Origin: Henricia sp. BOLD:AAB3569
Lineage: Eukaryota; Echinodermata; Asteroidea; Spinulosida; Echinasteridae
Direction of reading: 5' to 3'
NCBI GenBank assembly: GCA_037783545.1
Contig: JBBELK010001259.1
Coordinates: 186,001 to 250,000 of the forward strand
DNA length: 64,000 nt
Under the pieces are notes generated by a model that ran no database searches, had not been told where the DNA came from, and worked only from the letters and a program-made list of their open reading frames with translations. Position 1 is the first letter of the stretch. Each line of letters begins with the position of its first letter. The translations under genes were made by a program, and so were the position numbers. Below, one piece after another: positions 1-12,403 of this stretch.

Positions 1-639
1 GAACCAGTGCTTCAGGCGTTGTCGTTGCCAGTCCAGGTCATTTATCCACTAAGCGTTCGCCGTTATTGCCAAATTTCCTCATTCGTAGTCGTTGCCAGTC
101 CAGGTCATTTATCCACTAAGCGTTCGCCGTTATTGCCAAATTTCCTCATTCGTAGTCGTTGCCAGTCCAGGTCATTTATCCACCAATTGTTCGCCGTTAT
201 TGCCAAATTTCCTCATTCGTTGTCGTTGCCAGTCCAGGTCATTTATCCACCAAATTTCCTCATTCGTTGTCGTTGCCAATCCAGGTCATTATCCGGCGAG
301 TATTCTCCATCACAATCATCACCAATCTTGGTCGATCGTGTCCGAGTATCAGGTCATATCCTTCGAGAAGCACCACAGGTACATCCTCATAAAACCACAA
401 TCGTCACCAGTCCAGGTCTGGAAGAATCAAGACCGCAGACTCGGATCCAATCGTGTTCCAAAATTGCATCGGCGTTCCCCGTGACGTACGTACTGGTCAC
501 TCCATCATTGAGCAACGTTCCAGGACATCACGGGATTCCGCGAAAAACTCCTCCAAACTACCTATGTGCAAGGGTAGTCCTTTGGAAAGCGGTCATCACA
601 GGCCAGCAAGGAAAGAACCCGTACGCCAACCCGACCGCC
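1..639 (-). mobile_element. Non-autonomous satellite-inserted element, copy A (3' end cut by window edge)
   Basis: Read on the minus strand, the element begins at the right with a tRNA-like head (GGGGCGGTCGGGTTGG) and runs left through a body with 67 bp tandem repeats. Its LINE-like 3' tail lies beyond base 1. It matches copies C-F from their GAACCAGTGC segment to the right end with the same length (639 bp), so it is the long form. It differs from them at single bases (for example CAGGCG and GCATCGGCG). Its right junction is odd. The adjoining satellite carries subfamily-B bases (CTGCGGTGCGTTAACG), and a 27 bp stretch is tandemly duplicated there. No coding function is seen: open frames across it are a by-product of the repeats. 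Confidence 0.8.
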
Positions 640-693
640 CCAAACTGCGGTGCGTTAACGACCGAGCCAAACTGCGGTGCGTTAACGACAGTC
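640..693. repeat. 27 bp tandem duplication of B-type satellite at element junction
   Basis: Immediately right of copy A, the segment starting CCAAACTGCGGTGCGTTAAC occurs twice with a 27 bp period. It then joins an ordinary A-type unit (GTCCGAAGGACTGAG). The bases TGCGG and GTTAACG are diagnostic of the 297 bp subfamily otherwise found only after about 57900. It may be a target duplication from insertion into a B-type unit, or a recombination scar. The sequence does not decide between these. Confidence 0.65.
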
Positions 694-2036
694 CGAAGGA
701 CTGAGCATGCGCACGAGTCAGGAGTACACCAAAGAGGTGTGTACAGACAGCCACGGGTTGCGTGAGCAGTCAGGAAGCTCCAACCCAGTTTTCACTAAAC
801 TTTGAAATTTCTCTGCCATTTCCCGGCGAAAGTCTGTCAATTTTTTAGGACAAGTGCGCAATATAGAGTGTTTGGAGCATGCAAAATTTGAAGTTCGTCG
901 GAAAATTTTTCGACCTCCAAATTTGCCGACGTTTGAACCACACTTTGACCAAATTGCCGTGGCAAACTGGGGTGCGTCAACGACAGTCCGAAGGACTGAG
1001 CATGCGCACGAGTCAGGAGTACACCAAAGAGGTGTGTACAGACAGCCACGGGTTGCGTGAGCAGTCAGGAAGCTCCAACCCAGTTTTCCCTAAACTTTGA
1101 AATTTCTCTGCCATTTCCCGGCGAAAGTCTGTCAATTTTTTAGGACTAGTGCGCAATATAGAGTGTTTGGAGCATGCAAAATTTGAAGTTCGTCGGAAAA
1201 TTTTTCGACCTCCAAATTTGCCGACGTTTGAACCACACTTTGACCAAATTGCCGTGCCAAACTGGGGTGCGTCAACGACAGTCCGAAGGACTGAGCATGC
1301 GCACGAGTCAGGAGTACACCAAAGAGGTGTGTACAGACAGCCACGGGTTGCGTGAGCAGTCAGGAAGCTCCAACCCAGTTTTCCCTAAACTTTGAAATTT
1401 CTCTGCCATTTCCCGGCGAAAGTCTGTCAATTTTTTAGGACAAGTGCGCAATATAGAGTGTTTGGAGCATGCAAAATTTGAAGTTCGTCGGAAAATTTTT
1501 CGACCTCCAAATTTGCCGACGTTTGAACCACACTTTGACCAAATTGCCGTGCCAAACTGGGGTGCGTCAACGACAGTCCGAAGGACTGAGCATGCGCACG
1601 AGTCAGGAGTACACCAAAGAGGTGTGTACAGACAGCCACGGGTTGCGTGAGCAGTCAGGAAGCTCCAACCCAGTTTTCCCTAAACTTTGAAATTTCTCTG
1701 CCATTTCCCGGCGAAAGTCTGTCAATTTTTTAGGACAAGTGCGCAATATAGAGTGTTTGGAGCATGCAAAATTTGAAGTTCGTCGGAAAATTTTTCGACC
1801 TTCAAATTTGCCGACGTTTGAACCACACTTTGACCAAATTGCCGTGCCAAACTGGGGTGCGTCAACGACAGTCCGAAGGACTGAGCAGCATGCGCACGAG
1901 TCAGGAGTACACCAAAGAGGTGTGTACAGACAGCCACGGGTTGCGTGAGCAGTCAGGAAGCTCCAACCCAGTTTTCCCTAAACTTTGAAATTTCTCTGCC
2001 ATTTTCCGGCGAAAGTCTGTCAATTATTTAGGACAA

Positions 2037-3818
2037 GTGCGCAATATAGAGTGTTTGGAGCATGCAAAATTTGAAGTTCGTCGGAAAATTTTTCGACCTC
2101 CAAATTTGCCGACGTTTGAACCACACTTTGACCAAATTGCCGTGCCAAACTGGGGTGCGTCAACGACAGTCCGAAGGACTGAGCAGCATGCGCACGAGTC
2201 AGGAGTACACCAAAGAGGTGTGTACAGACAGCCACGGGTTGCGTGAGCAGTCAGGAAGCTCCAACCCAGTTTTCCCTAAACTTTGAAATTTCTCTGCCAT
2301 TTCCCGGCGAAAGTCTGTCAATTTTTTAGGACAAGTGCGCAATATAGAGTGTTTGGAGCATGCAAAATTTGAAGTTCGTCGGAAAATTTTTCGACCTCCG
2401 AATTTGCCGACGTTTGAACCACACTTTGACAAAATTGCCGTGCCAAACTGGGGTGCGTCAACGACAGTCCGAAGGACTGAGCAGCATGCGCACGAGTCAG
2501 GAGTACACCAAAGAGGTGTGTACAGACAGCCACGGGTTGCGTGAACAGTCAGGAAGCTCCAACCCAGTTTTCCCTAAACTTTGAAATTTCTCTGCCATTT
2601 TCCGGCGAAAGTCTGTCATTTTTTTAGGACAAGTGCGCAATATAGATTGTTTGGAGCATGCAAAATTTGAAGTTCGTCGGAAAATTTTTCGACCTCCGAA
2701 TTTGCCGACGTTTGAACCACACTTTGACCAAATTTTCGTGCCAAACTGGGGTGCGTCAACGACAGTCCGAAGGACTGAGCATGCGCACGAGTCAGGAGTA
2801 CACCAAAGAGGTGTGTACAGACAGCCACGGGTTGCGTGAGCAGTCAGGAAGCTCCAACCCAGTTTTCCCTAAACTTTGAAATTTCTCTGCCATTTTCCGG
2901 CGAAAGTCTGTCAATTATTTAGGACAAGTGCGCAATATAGAGTGTTTGGAGCATGCAAAATTTGAAGTTCGTCGGAAAATTTTTCGACCTCCAAATTTGC
3001 CGACGTTTGAACCACACTTTGACCAAATTGCCGTGCCAAACTGGGGTGCGTCAACGACAGTCCGAAGGACTGAGCAGCATGCGCACGAGTCAGGAGTACA
3101 CCAAAGAGGTGTGTACAGACAGCCACGGGTTGCGTGAGCAGTCAGGAAGCTCCAACCCAGTTTTCCCTAAACTTTGAAATTTCTCTGCCATTTCCCGGCG
3201 AAAGTCTGTCAATTTTTTAGGACAAGTGCGCAATATAGAGTGTTTGGAGCATGCAAAATTTGAAGTTCGTCGGAAAATTTTTCGACCTCCGAATTTGCCG
3301 ACGTTTGAACCACACTTTGACAAAATTGCCGTGCCAAACTGGGGTGCGTCAACGACAGTCCGAAGGACTGAGCAGCATGCGCACGAGTCAGGAGTACACC
3401 AAAGAGGTGTGTACAGACAGCCACGGGTTGCGTGAACAGTCAGGAAGCTCCAACCCAGTTTTCCCTAAACTTTGAAATTTCTCTGCCATTTTCCGGCGAA
3501 AGTCTGTCATTTTTTTAGGACAAGTGCGCAATATAGATTGTTTGGAGCATGCAAAATTTGAAGTTCGTCGGAAAATTTTTCGACCTCCGAATTTGCCGAC
3601 GTTTGAACCACACTTTGACCAAATTTTCGTGCCAAACTGGGGTGCGTCAACGACAGTCCGAAGGACTGAGCATGCGCACGAGTCAGGAGTACACCAAAGA
3701 GGTGTGTACAGACAGCCACGGGTTGCGTGAGCAGTCAGGAAGCTCCAACCCAGTTTTCCCTAAACTTTGAAATTTCTCTGCCATTTCCCGGCGAAAGTCT
3801 GTCAATTTTTTAGGACTA
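2037..3818. repeat. Higher-order repeat, 891 bp trimer, two copies
   Basis: Units starting at 2037, 2335 and 2633 recur at 2928, 3226 and 3524. They share private variants: AATTATTTAGG before the first unit, TTGACAAAATTG in the second, and ATAGATTGTTTGG with AATTTTCGTGCC in the third. The copies sit directly in tandem, as expected from unequal exchange or replication slippage over three units. Confidence 0.93.
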
Positions 3819-4408
3819 GTGCGCAATATAGAGTGTTTGGAGCATGCAAAATTTGAAGTTCGTCGGAAAATTTTTCGACCTCCAAATTTGCCGACGTTTG
3901 AACCACACTTTGACCAAATTGCCGTGCCAAACTGGGGTGCGTCAACGACAGTCCGAAGGACTGAGCATGCGCACGAGTCAGGAGTACACCAAAGAGGTGT
4001 GTACAGACAGCCACGGGTTGCGTGAGCAGTCAGGAAGCTCCAATCCAGTTTTCCCTAAACTTTGAAATTTCTCTGCCATTTCCGGGCGAAAGTCTGTCAA
4101 TTTTTTAGGACTAGTGCGCAATATAGAGTGTTTGGAGCATGCAAAATTTCAAGTTCGTCGGAAAATTTTTCGACCTCCGAATTTGCCGACGTTTGAACCA
4201 CACTTTGACCAAATTGCCGTGCCAAACTGGGGTGCGTCAACGACAGTCCGAAGGACTGAGCATGCGCACGAGTCAGGAGTACACCAAAGAGGTGTGTACA
4301 GACAGCCACGGGTTGCGTGAGCAGTCAGGAAGCTCCAACCCAGTTTTCCCTAAACTTTGAAATTTCTCTGCCATTTCCCGGCGAAAGTCTGTCAATTTTT
4401 TAGGACAG

Positions 4409-7400
4409 TGCGCAATATAGAGTGTTTGGAGCATGCAAAATTTGAAGTTCGTCGGAAAATTTTTCGACCTCCAAATTTGCCGACGTTTGAACCACACTTT
4501 GACCAAATTGCCGTGGCAAACTGGGGTGCGTCAACGACAGTCCGAAGGACTGAGCATGCGCACGAGTCAGGAGTACACCAAAGAGGTGTGTACAGACAGC
4601 CACGGGTTGCGTGAGCAGTCAGGAAGCTCCAACCCAGTTTTCCCTAAACTTTGAAATTTCTCTGCCATTTCCCGGCGAAAGTCTGTCATTTTTTTAGGAC
4701 AAGTGCGCAATATAGAGTGTTTGGAGCATGCAAAATTTGAAGTTCGTCGGAAAATTTTTCAACCTCCGAATTTGCCGACGTTTGAACCACACTTTGACCA
4801 AATTGCCGTGCCAAACTGGGGTGCGTCAACGACAGTCCGAAGGACTGAGCAGCATGCGCACGAGTCAGGAGTACACCAAAGAGGTGTGTACAGACAGCCA
4901 CGGGTTGCGTGAGCAGTCAGGAAGCTCCAACCCAGTTTTCCCTAAACTTTGAAATTTCTCTGCCATTTTCCGGCGAAAGTCTGTCATTTTTTTAGGACAA
5001 GTGCGCAATATAGATTGTTTGGAGCATGCAAAATTTGAAGTTCGTCGGAAAATTTTTCGACCTCCGAATTTGCCGACGTTTGAACCACACTTTGACCAAA
5101 TTGCCGTGCCAAACTGGGGTGCGTCAACGACAGTCCGAAGGACTGAGCATGCGCACGAGTCAGGAGTACACCAAAGAGGTGTGTACAGACAGCCACGGGT
5201 TGCGTGAGCAGTCAGGAAGCTCCAACCCAGTTTTCCTTAAACTTTGAAATTTCTCTGCCATTTCCCGGCGAAAGTCTGTCAATGTTTTAGGACAAATGCG
5301 CAATATAGAGTGTTTGGAGCATGCAAAATTTTTCGACTTCCAAATTTGCCGACGTTTGAACCACACTTTGACCAAATTGCCGTGCCAAACTGGGGTGCGT
5401 CAACGACAGTCCGAAGGACTGAGCATGCGCACGAGTCAGGTGTACACCAAAGAGGTGTGTACAGACAGCCACGGGTTGCGTGAGCAGTCAGGAAGCTCCA
5501 ACCCAGTTTTCCCTAAACTTTGAAATTTCTCTGCCATTTCCCAGCGAAAGTCTGTCATTTTTTTAGGACAAGTGCGCAATATAGAGTGTTTGGAGCATGC
5601 AAAATTTGAAGTTCGTCGGAAATTTTTTCGACCTCCAAATTTGCCGACGTTTGAACCATACTTTGACCAAATTGCCGTGCCAAACTGGGGTGCGTCAACG
5701 ACAGTCCGAAGGACTGAGCAGCATGCGCACGAGTCAGGAGTACACCAAAGAGGTGTGTACAGACAGCCACGGGTTGCGTGAGCAGTCAGGAAGCTCCAAC
5801 CCAGTTTTCCCTAAACTTTGAAATTTCTCTGCCATTTTCCGGCGAAAGTCTGTCATTTTTTTAGGACAAGTGCGTAATATAGAGTGTTTGGAGCATGCAA
5901 AATTTGAAGTTCGTCGGAAAATTTTTCGACCTCCGAATTTGCCGACGTTTGAACCACACTTTGACCAAATTGCCGTGCCAAACTGGGGTGCGTCAACGAC
6001 AGTCCGAAGGACTGAGCATGCGCACGAGTCAGGAGTACACCAAAGAGGTGTGTACAGACAGCCACGGGTTGCGTGAGCAGTCAGGAAGCTCCAACCCAGT
6101 TTTCCCTAAACTTTGAAATTTCTCTGCCATTTCCCGGCGAAAGTCTGTCAATTTTTTAGGACAGTGCGCAATATAGAGTGTTTGGAGCATGCAAAATTTG
6201 AAGTTCGTCGGAAAATTTTTCGACCTCCAAATTTGCCGACGTTTGAACCACACTTTGACCAAATTGCCGTGGCAAACTGGGGTGCGTCAACGACAGTCCG
6301 AAGGACTGAGCATGCGCACGAGTCAGGAGTACACCAAAGAGGTGTGTACAGACAGCCACGGGTTGCGTGAGCAGTCAGGAAGCTCCAACCCAGTTTTCCC
6401 TAAACTTTGAAATTTCTCTGCCATTTCCCGGCGAAAGTCTGTCATTTTTTTAGGACAAGTGCGCAATATAGAGTGTTTGGAGCATGCAAAATTTGAAGTT
6501 CGTCGGAAAATTTTTCAACCTCCGAATTTGCCGACGTTTGAACCACACTTTGACCAAATTGCCGTGCCAAACTGGGGTGCGTCAACGACAGTCCGAAGGA
6601 CTGAGCAGCATGCGCACGAGTCAGGAGTACACCAAAGAGGTGTGTACAGACAGCCACGGGTTGCGTGAGCAGTCAGGAAGCTCCAACCCAGTTTTCCCTA
6701 AACTTTGAAATTTCTCTGCCATTTTCCGGCGAAAGTCTGTCATTTTTTTAGGACAAGTGCGCAATATAGATTGTTTGGAGCATGCAAAATTTGAAGTTCG
6801 TCGGAAAATTTTTCGACCTCCGAATTTGCCGACGTTTGAACCACACTTTGACCAAATTGCCGTGCCAAACTGGGGTGCGTCAACGACAGTCCGAAGGACT
6901 GAGCATGCGCACGAGTCAGGAGTACACCAAAGAGGTGTGTACAGACAGCCACGGGTTGCGTGAGCAGTCAGGAAGCTCCAACCCAGTTTTCCCTAAACTT
7001 TGAAATTTCTCTGCCATTTCCCGGCGAAAGTCTGTCAATGTTTTAGGACAAATGCGCAATATAGAGTGTTTGGAGCATGCAAAATTTTTCGACTTCCAAA
7101 TTTGCCGACGTTTGAACCACACTTTGACCAAATTGCCGTGCCAAACTGGGGTGCGTCAACGACAGTCCGAAGGACTGAGCATGCGCACGAGTCAGGTGTA
7201 CACCAAAGAGGTGTGTACAGACAGCCACGGGTTGCGTGAGCAGTCAGGAAGCTCCAACCCAGTTTTCCCTAAACTTTGAAATTTCTCTGCCATTTCCCAG
7301 CGAAAGTCTGTCATTTTTTTAGGACAAGTGCGCAATATAGAGTGTTTGGAGCATGCAAAATTTGAAGTTCGTCGGAAATTTTTTCGACCTCCAAATTTGC

Positions 7401-7920
7401 CGACGTTTGAACCATACTTTGACCAAATTGCCGTGCCAAACTGGGGTGCGTCAACGACAGTCCGAAGGACTGAGCAGCATGCGCACGAGTCAGGAGTACA
7501 CCAAAGAGGTGTGTACAGACAGCCACGGGTTGCGTGAGCAGTCAGGAAGCTCCAACCCAGTTTTCCCTAAACTTTGAAATTTCTCTGCCATTTTCCGGCG
7601 AAAGTCTGTCATTTTTTTAGGACAAGTGCGTAATATAGAGTGTTTGGAGCATGCAAAATTTGAAGTTCGTCGGAAAATTTTTCGACCTCCGAATTTGCCG
7701 ACGTTTGAACCACACTTTGACCAAATTGCCGTGCCAAACTGGGGTGCGTCAACGACAGTCCGAAGGACTGAGCATGCGCACGAGTCAGGAGTACACCAAA
7801 GAGGTGTGTACAGACAGCCACGGGTTGCGTGAGCAGTCAGGAAGCTCCAACCCAGTTTTCCCTAAACTTTGAAAATTCTCTGCCATTTTCCGGCGAAAGT
7901 CTGTCAATTTTTTAGGACTA
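4409..7920. repeat. Higher-order repeat, 1756 bp six-mer, two copies
   Basis: Six units from 4409 recur at 6165. Shared private variants are GGACAGTGCGC (one base missing), TTTTTCAACCTCC, ATAGATTGTTTGG, the 276 bp deleted unit with CAGGTGTACACC, AATTTTTTCGACC with CCATACTTTG, and GTGCGTAATATAG. At least one later difference separates the copies (TTCCTTAAAC near 5235 against TTCCCTAAAC near 6991). Confidence 0.93.
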
Positions 7921-10900
7921 GTGCGCAATATAGAGTGTTTGGAGCATGCAAAATTTGAAGTTCGTCGGAAAATTTTTCGACCTCCAAATTTGCCGACGTT
8001 TGAACCACACTTTGACCAAATTGCCGTGCCAAACTGGGGTGCGTCAACGACAGTCCGAAGGACTGAGCATGCGCACGAGTCAGGAGTACACCAAAGAGGT
8101 GTGTACAGACAGCCACGGGTTGCGTGAGCAGTCAGGAAGCTCCAACCCAGTTTTCCCTAAACTTTGAAATTTCTCTGCCATTTCCCGGCGAAAGTCTGTC
8201 AATTTTTTAGGACAAGTGCGCAATATAGAGTGTTTGGAGCATGCAAAATTTGAAGTTCGTCGGAAAATTTTTCGACCTCCAAATTTGCCGACGTTTGAAC
8301 CACACTTTGACCAAATTGCCGTGCCAAACTGGGGTGCGTCAACGACAGTCCGAAGGACTGAGCAGCATGCGCACGAGTCAGGAGTACACCAAAGAGGTGT
8401 GTACAGACAGCCACGGGTTGCGTGAGCAGTCAGGAAGCTCCAACCCAGTTTTCCCTAAACTTTGAAATTTCTCTGCCATTTTCCGGCGAAAGTCTGTCAT
8501 TTTTTTAGGACAAGTGCGCAATATAGAGTGTTTGGAGCATGCAAAATTTGAAGTTCGTCGGAAAATTTTTCGACCTCCGAATTTGCCGACGTTTGAACCA
8601 CACTTTGACCAAATTGCCGTGCCAAACTGGGGTGCGTCAACGACAGTCCGAAGGACTGAGCATGCGCACGAGTCAGGAGTACACCAAAGAGGTGTGTACA
8701 GACAGCCACGGGTTGCGTGAGCAGTCAGGAAGCTCCAACCCAGTTTTCCCTAAACTTTGAAATTTCTCTGCCATTTCCCGGCGAAAGTCTGTCAAGTTTG
8801 TAGGACTAGTGCGCAATATAGAGTGTTTGGAGCATGCAAAATTTGAAGTTCGTCGGAAAATTTTTCGACCTCCGAATTTGCCGACGTTTGAACCACACTT
8901 TGACCAAATTGCCGTGCCAAACTGGGGTGCGTCAACGACAGTCCGAAGGACTGAGCATGCTCACGAGTCAGGAGTACACCAAAGAGGTGTGTACAGACAG
9001 CCACGGGTTGCGTGAGCAGTCAGGAAGCTCCAACCCAGTTTTCCCTAAACTTTGAAATTTCTCTGCCATTTCCCGGCGAAAGTCTGTCAATTTTGTAGGA
9101 CTAGTGCGCAATATAGAGTGTTTGGAGCATGCAAAATTTGAAGTTCGTCGGAAAATTTTTCGACCTCCAAATTTGCCGACGTTTGAACCACACTTTGACC
9201 AAATTGCCGTGCCAAACTGGGGTGCGTCAACGACAGTCCGAAGGACTGAGCATGCGCACGAGTCAGGAGTACACCAAAGAGGTGTGTACAGACAGCCACG
9301 GGTTGCGTGAGCAGTCAGGAAGCTCCAACCCAGTTTTCCCTAAACTTTGAAATTTCTCTGCCATTTCCCGGCGAAAGTCTGTCAATTTTTTAGGACAAGT
9401 GCGCAATATAGAGTGTTTGGAGCATGCAATTTTGAAGTTCGTCGGAAAATTTTTCGACCTCCAAATTTGCCGACGTTTGAACCACACTTTGACCAAATTG
9501 CCGTGGCAAACTGGGGTGCGTCAACGACAGTCCGAAGGACTGAGCATGCGCACGAGTCAGGAGTACACCAAAGAGGTGTGTACAGACAGCCACGGGTTGC
9601 GTGAGCAGTCAGGAAGCTCCAACCCAGTTTTCCCTAAACTTTGAAATTTCTCTGCCATTTCCCGGCGAAAGTCTGTCATTTTTTTAGGACAAGTGCGCAA
9701 TATAGAGTGTTTGGAGCATGCAAAATTTGAAGTTCGTCGGAAAATTTTTCGACCTCCGAATTTGCCGACGTTTGAACCACACTTTGACCAAATTGCCGTG
9801 CCAAACTGGGGTGCGTCAACGACAGTCCGAAGGACTGAGCAGCATGCGCACGAGTCAGGAGTACACCAAAGAGGTGTGTACAGACAGCCACGGGTTGCGT
9901 GAGCAGTCAGGAAGCTCCAACCCAGTTTTCCCTAAACTTTGAAATTTCTCTGCCATTTCCCGGCGAAAGTCTGTCAGTTTTGTAGGACTAGTGCGCAATA
10001 TAGAGTGTTTGGAGCATGCAAAATTTGAAGTTCGTCGGAAAATTTTTCGACCTCCGAATTTGCCGACGTTTGAACCACACTTTGACCAAATTGCCGTGCC
10101 AAACTGGGGTGCGTCAACGACAGTCCGAAGGACTGAGCATGCGCACGAGTCAGGAGTACACCAAAGAGGTGTGTACAGACAGCCACGGGTTGCGTGAGCA
10201 GTCAGGAAGCTCCAACCCAGTTTTCCCTAAACTTTGAAATTTCTCTGCCATTTCCCGGCGAAAGTCTGTCAATTTTGTAGGACTAGTGCGCAATATAGAG
10301 TGTTTGGAGCATGCAAAATTTGAAGTTCGTCGGAAAATTTTTCGACCTCCGAATTTGCCGACGTTTGAACCACACTTTGACCAAATTGCCGTGCCAAACT
10401 GGGGTGCGTCAACGACAGTCCGAAGGACTGAGCATGCGCACGAGTCAGGAGTACACCAAAGAGGTGTGTACAGACAGCCACGGGTTGCGTGAGCAGTCAG
10501 GAAGCTCCAACCCAGTTTTCCCTAAACTTTGAAATTTCTCTGCCATTTCCCGGCGAAAGTCTGTCAATTTTTTAGGACAAGTGCGCAATATAGAGTGTTT
10601 GGAACATGCAAAATTTGAAGTTCGTCGGAAAATTTTTCGACCTCCAAATTTGCCGACGTTTGAACCACACTTTGACCAAATTGCCGTGCCAAACTGGGGT
10701 GCGTCAACGACAGTCCGAAGGACTGAGCATGCGCACGAGTCAGGAGTACACCAAAGAGGTGTGTACAGACAGCCACGGGTTGCGTGAGCAGTCAGGAAGC
10801 TCCAACCCAGTTTTCCCTAAACTGTGAAATTTCTCTGCCATTTCCCGGCGAAAGTCTGTCAATTTTTTAGGACAAGTGCGCAATATAGAGTGTTTGGAGC

Positions 10901-12161
10901 ATGCAATTTTGAAGTTCGTCGGAAAATTTTTCGACCTCCAAATTTGCCGACGTTTGAACCACTCTTTGACCAAATTGCCGTGGCAAACTGGGGTGCGTCA
11001 ACGACAGTCCGAAGGACTGAGCATGCGCACGAGTCAGGAGTACACCAAAGAGGTGTGTACAGACAGCCACGGGTTGCGTGAGCAGTCAGGAAGCTCCAAC
11101 CCAGTTTTCCCTAAACTTTGAAATTTCTCTGCCATTTCCCGGCGAAAGTCTGTCAATTTTTTAGGACAAGTGCGCAATATAGAGTGTTTGGAGCATGCAA
11201 TTTTGAAGTTCGTCGGAAAAATTTTCGACCTCCAAATTTGCCGACGTTTGAACCACACTTTGACCAAATTGCCGTGGCAAACTGGGGTGCGTCAACGACA
11301 GTCCGAAGGACTGAGCATGCGCACGAGTCAGGAGTACACCAAAGAGGTGTGTACAGACAGCCACGGGTTGCGTGAGCAGTCAGGAAGCTCCAACCCAGTT
11401 TTCCCTAAACTTTGAAATTTCTCTGCCATTTCCCGGCGAAAGTCTGTCATTTTTTTAGGACAAGTGCGCAATATAGAGTGTTTGGAGCATGCAAAATTTG
11501 AAGTTCGTCGGAAAATTTTTCGACCTCCGAATTTGCCGACGTTTGAACCACACTTTGACCAAATTGCCGTGCCAAACTGGGGTGCGTCAACGACAGTCCG
11601 AAGGACTGAGCAGCATGCGCACGAGTCAGGAGTACACCAAAGAGGTGTGTACAGACAGCCACGGGTTGCGTGAGCAGTCAGGAAGCTCCAACCCAGTTTT
11701 CCCTAAACTTTGAAATTTCTCTGCCATTTTCCGGCGAAAGTCTGTCATTTTTTTAGGACAAGTGCGCAATATAGAGTGTTTGGAGCATGCAAAATTTGAA
11801 GTTCGTCGGAAAATTTTTCGACCTCCGAATTTGCCGACGTTTGAACCACACTTTGACCAAATTGCCGTGCCAAACTGGGGTGCGTCAACGACAGTCCGAA
11901 GGACTGAGCATGCGCACGAGTCAGGAGTACACCCAAGAGGTGTGTACAGACAGCCACGGGTTGCGTGAGCAGTCAGGAAGCTCCAACCCAGTTTTCCCTA
12001 AACTTTGAAATTTCTCTGCCATTTCCCGGCGAAAGTCTGTCAATTTTGTAGGACTAGTGCGCAATATAGAGTGTTTGGAGCATGCAAAATTTGAAGTTCG
12101 TCGAAAAATTTTTCGACCTCCGAATTTGCCGACGTTTGAACCACACTTTGACCAAATTGCC

Positions 12162-12403
12162 TTTTTCTAAAATGTTTTATTTTTCCAAATAAAACACACT
12201 AAGTTACATATTTACAATTTAACCAAATCTAAATAAAATGTACATTTTTTTAAAAAGTGTAACTTTCACTTTAACGAAAACGTCACAATTCAAAAACCAT
12301 ACACATGTTAAAACGTTATATTGAAGGTGGGCAAGACCGCACCCGGCCAAGAAGAACTTGAGAAAACGGTTTGAGAAATCTACGGGCCCCGACATGGGTT
12401 TCG
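12162..12403 (-). other. LINE 3' untranslated region and tail
   Basis: On the minus strand this follows the ORF2 stop codon. It holds no open frame of note. The last 40 bp or so (12162-12201) match the end of the 636-703 bp non-autonomous element. The remainder shows no similarity to it or to the satellite. Confidence 0.85.
12173..12196 (-). promoter_or_regulatory. 3'-terminal stem-loop of the LINE, with embedded AATAAA
   Basis: Minus-strand TGTTTTATTT, a four-base loop GGAA, then AAATAAAACA forms a perfect 10 bp stem. It lies 11 bases from the inserted 3' end. The 3' arm contains the polyadenylation hexamer AATAAA. The same stem-loop is found in the non-autonomous element with a C-G instead of a T-A loop-closing pair. 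In other LINE/SINE pairs a shared 3' structure is the site bound by the reverse transcriptase, and I infer the same role here. Confidence 0.7.

Larger units (their letters stand above)
640..12161. repeat. Satellite array 1, A subfamily (295/298 bp units)
   Basis: About 39 head-to-tail units are present, each recognisable by GTGCGCAATATAGAGTG near its start (854, 1149, 1444, 1739, 2037 and so on). Most units are 295 bp. Units with an extra CAG before CATGCGCACGAG are 298 bp. Shorter forms are 294 bp (CATGCAATTTTG, at 9399, 10876 and 11170) and 276 bp (19 bp deletion, at 5296 and 7052). Unit-to-unit divergence is a few percent, and neighbouring units are not always the most alike, which reveals higher-order repeats. 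Every unit has CAGTCCGAAGGACTG and GTACACC..GGTGTGTAC inverted repeats. No gene is supported here. Confidence 0.97.

Noticed and set aside
1-765. A 252-codon frame and overlapping 130-codon and 77-codon frames in the non-autonomous element
   Set aside because: Three overlapping frames of the same 67 bp repeat are open at once and run into satellite. No domain is recognisable, and copy B changes the frame by losing 67 bp.
890-910. CENP-B-box-like TTCGTCGGAAA in each unit
   Set aside because: The first half resembles the box, but the essential CGGG half is absent (AATTTTT follows), and B units alter it further.
960-1080. Hammerhead ribozyme in the satellite
   Set aside because: The CTGANGA and GAAA core elements were not found on either strand in the right arrangement, although GTCCGAAGGAC looks like a hammerhead stem II.
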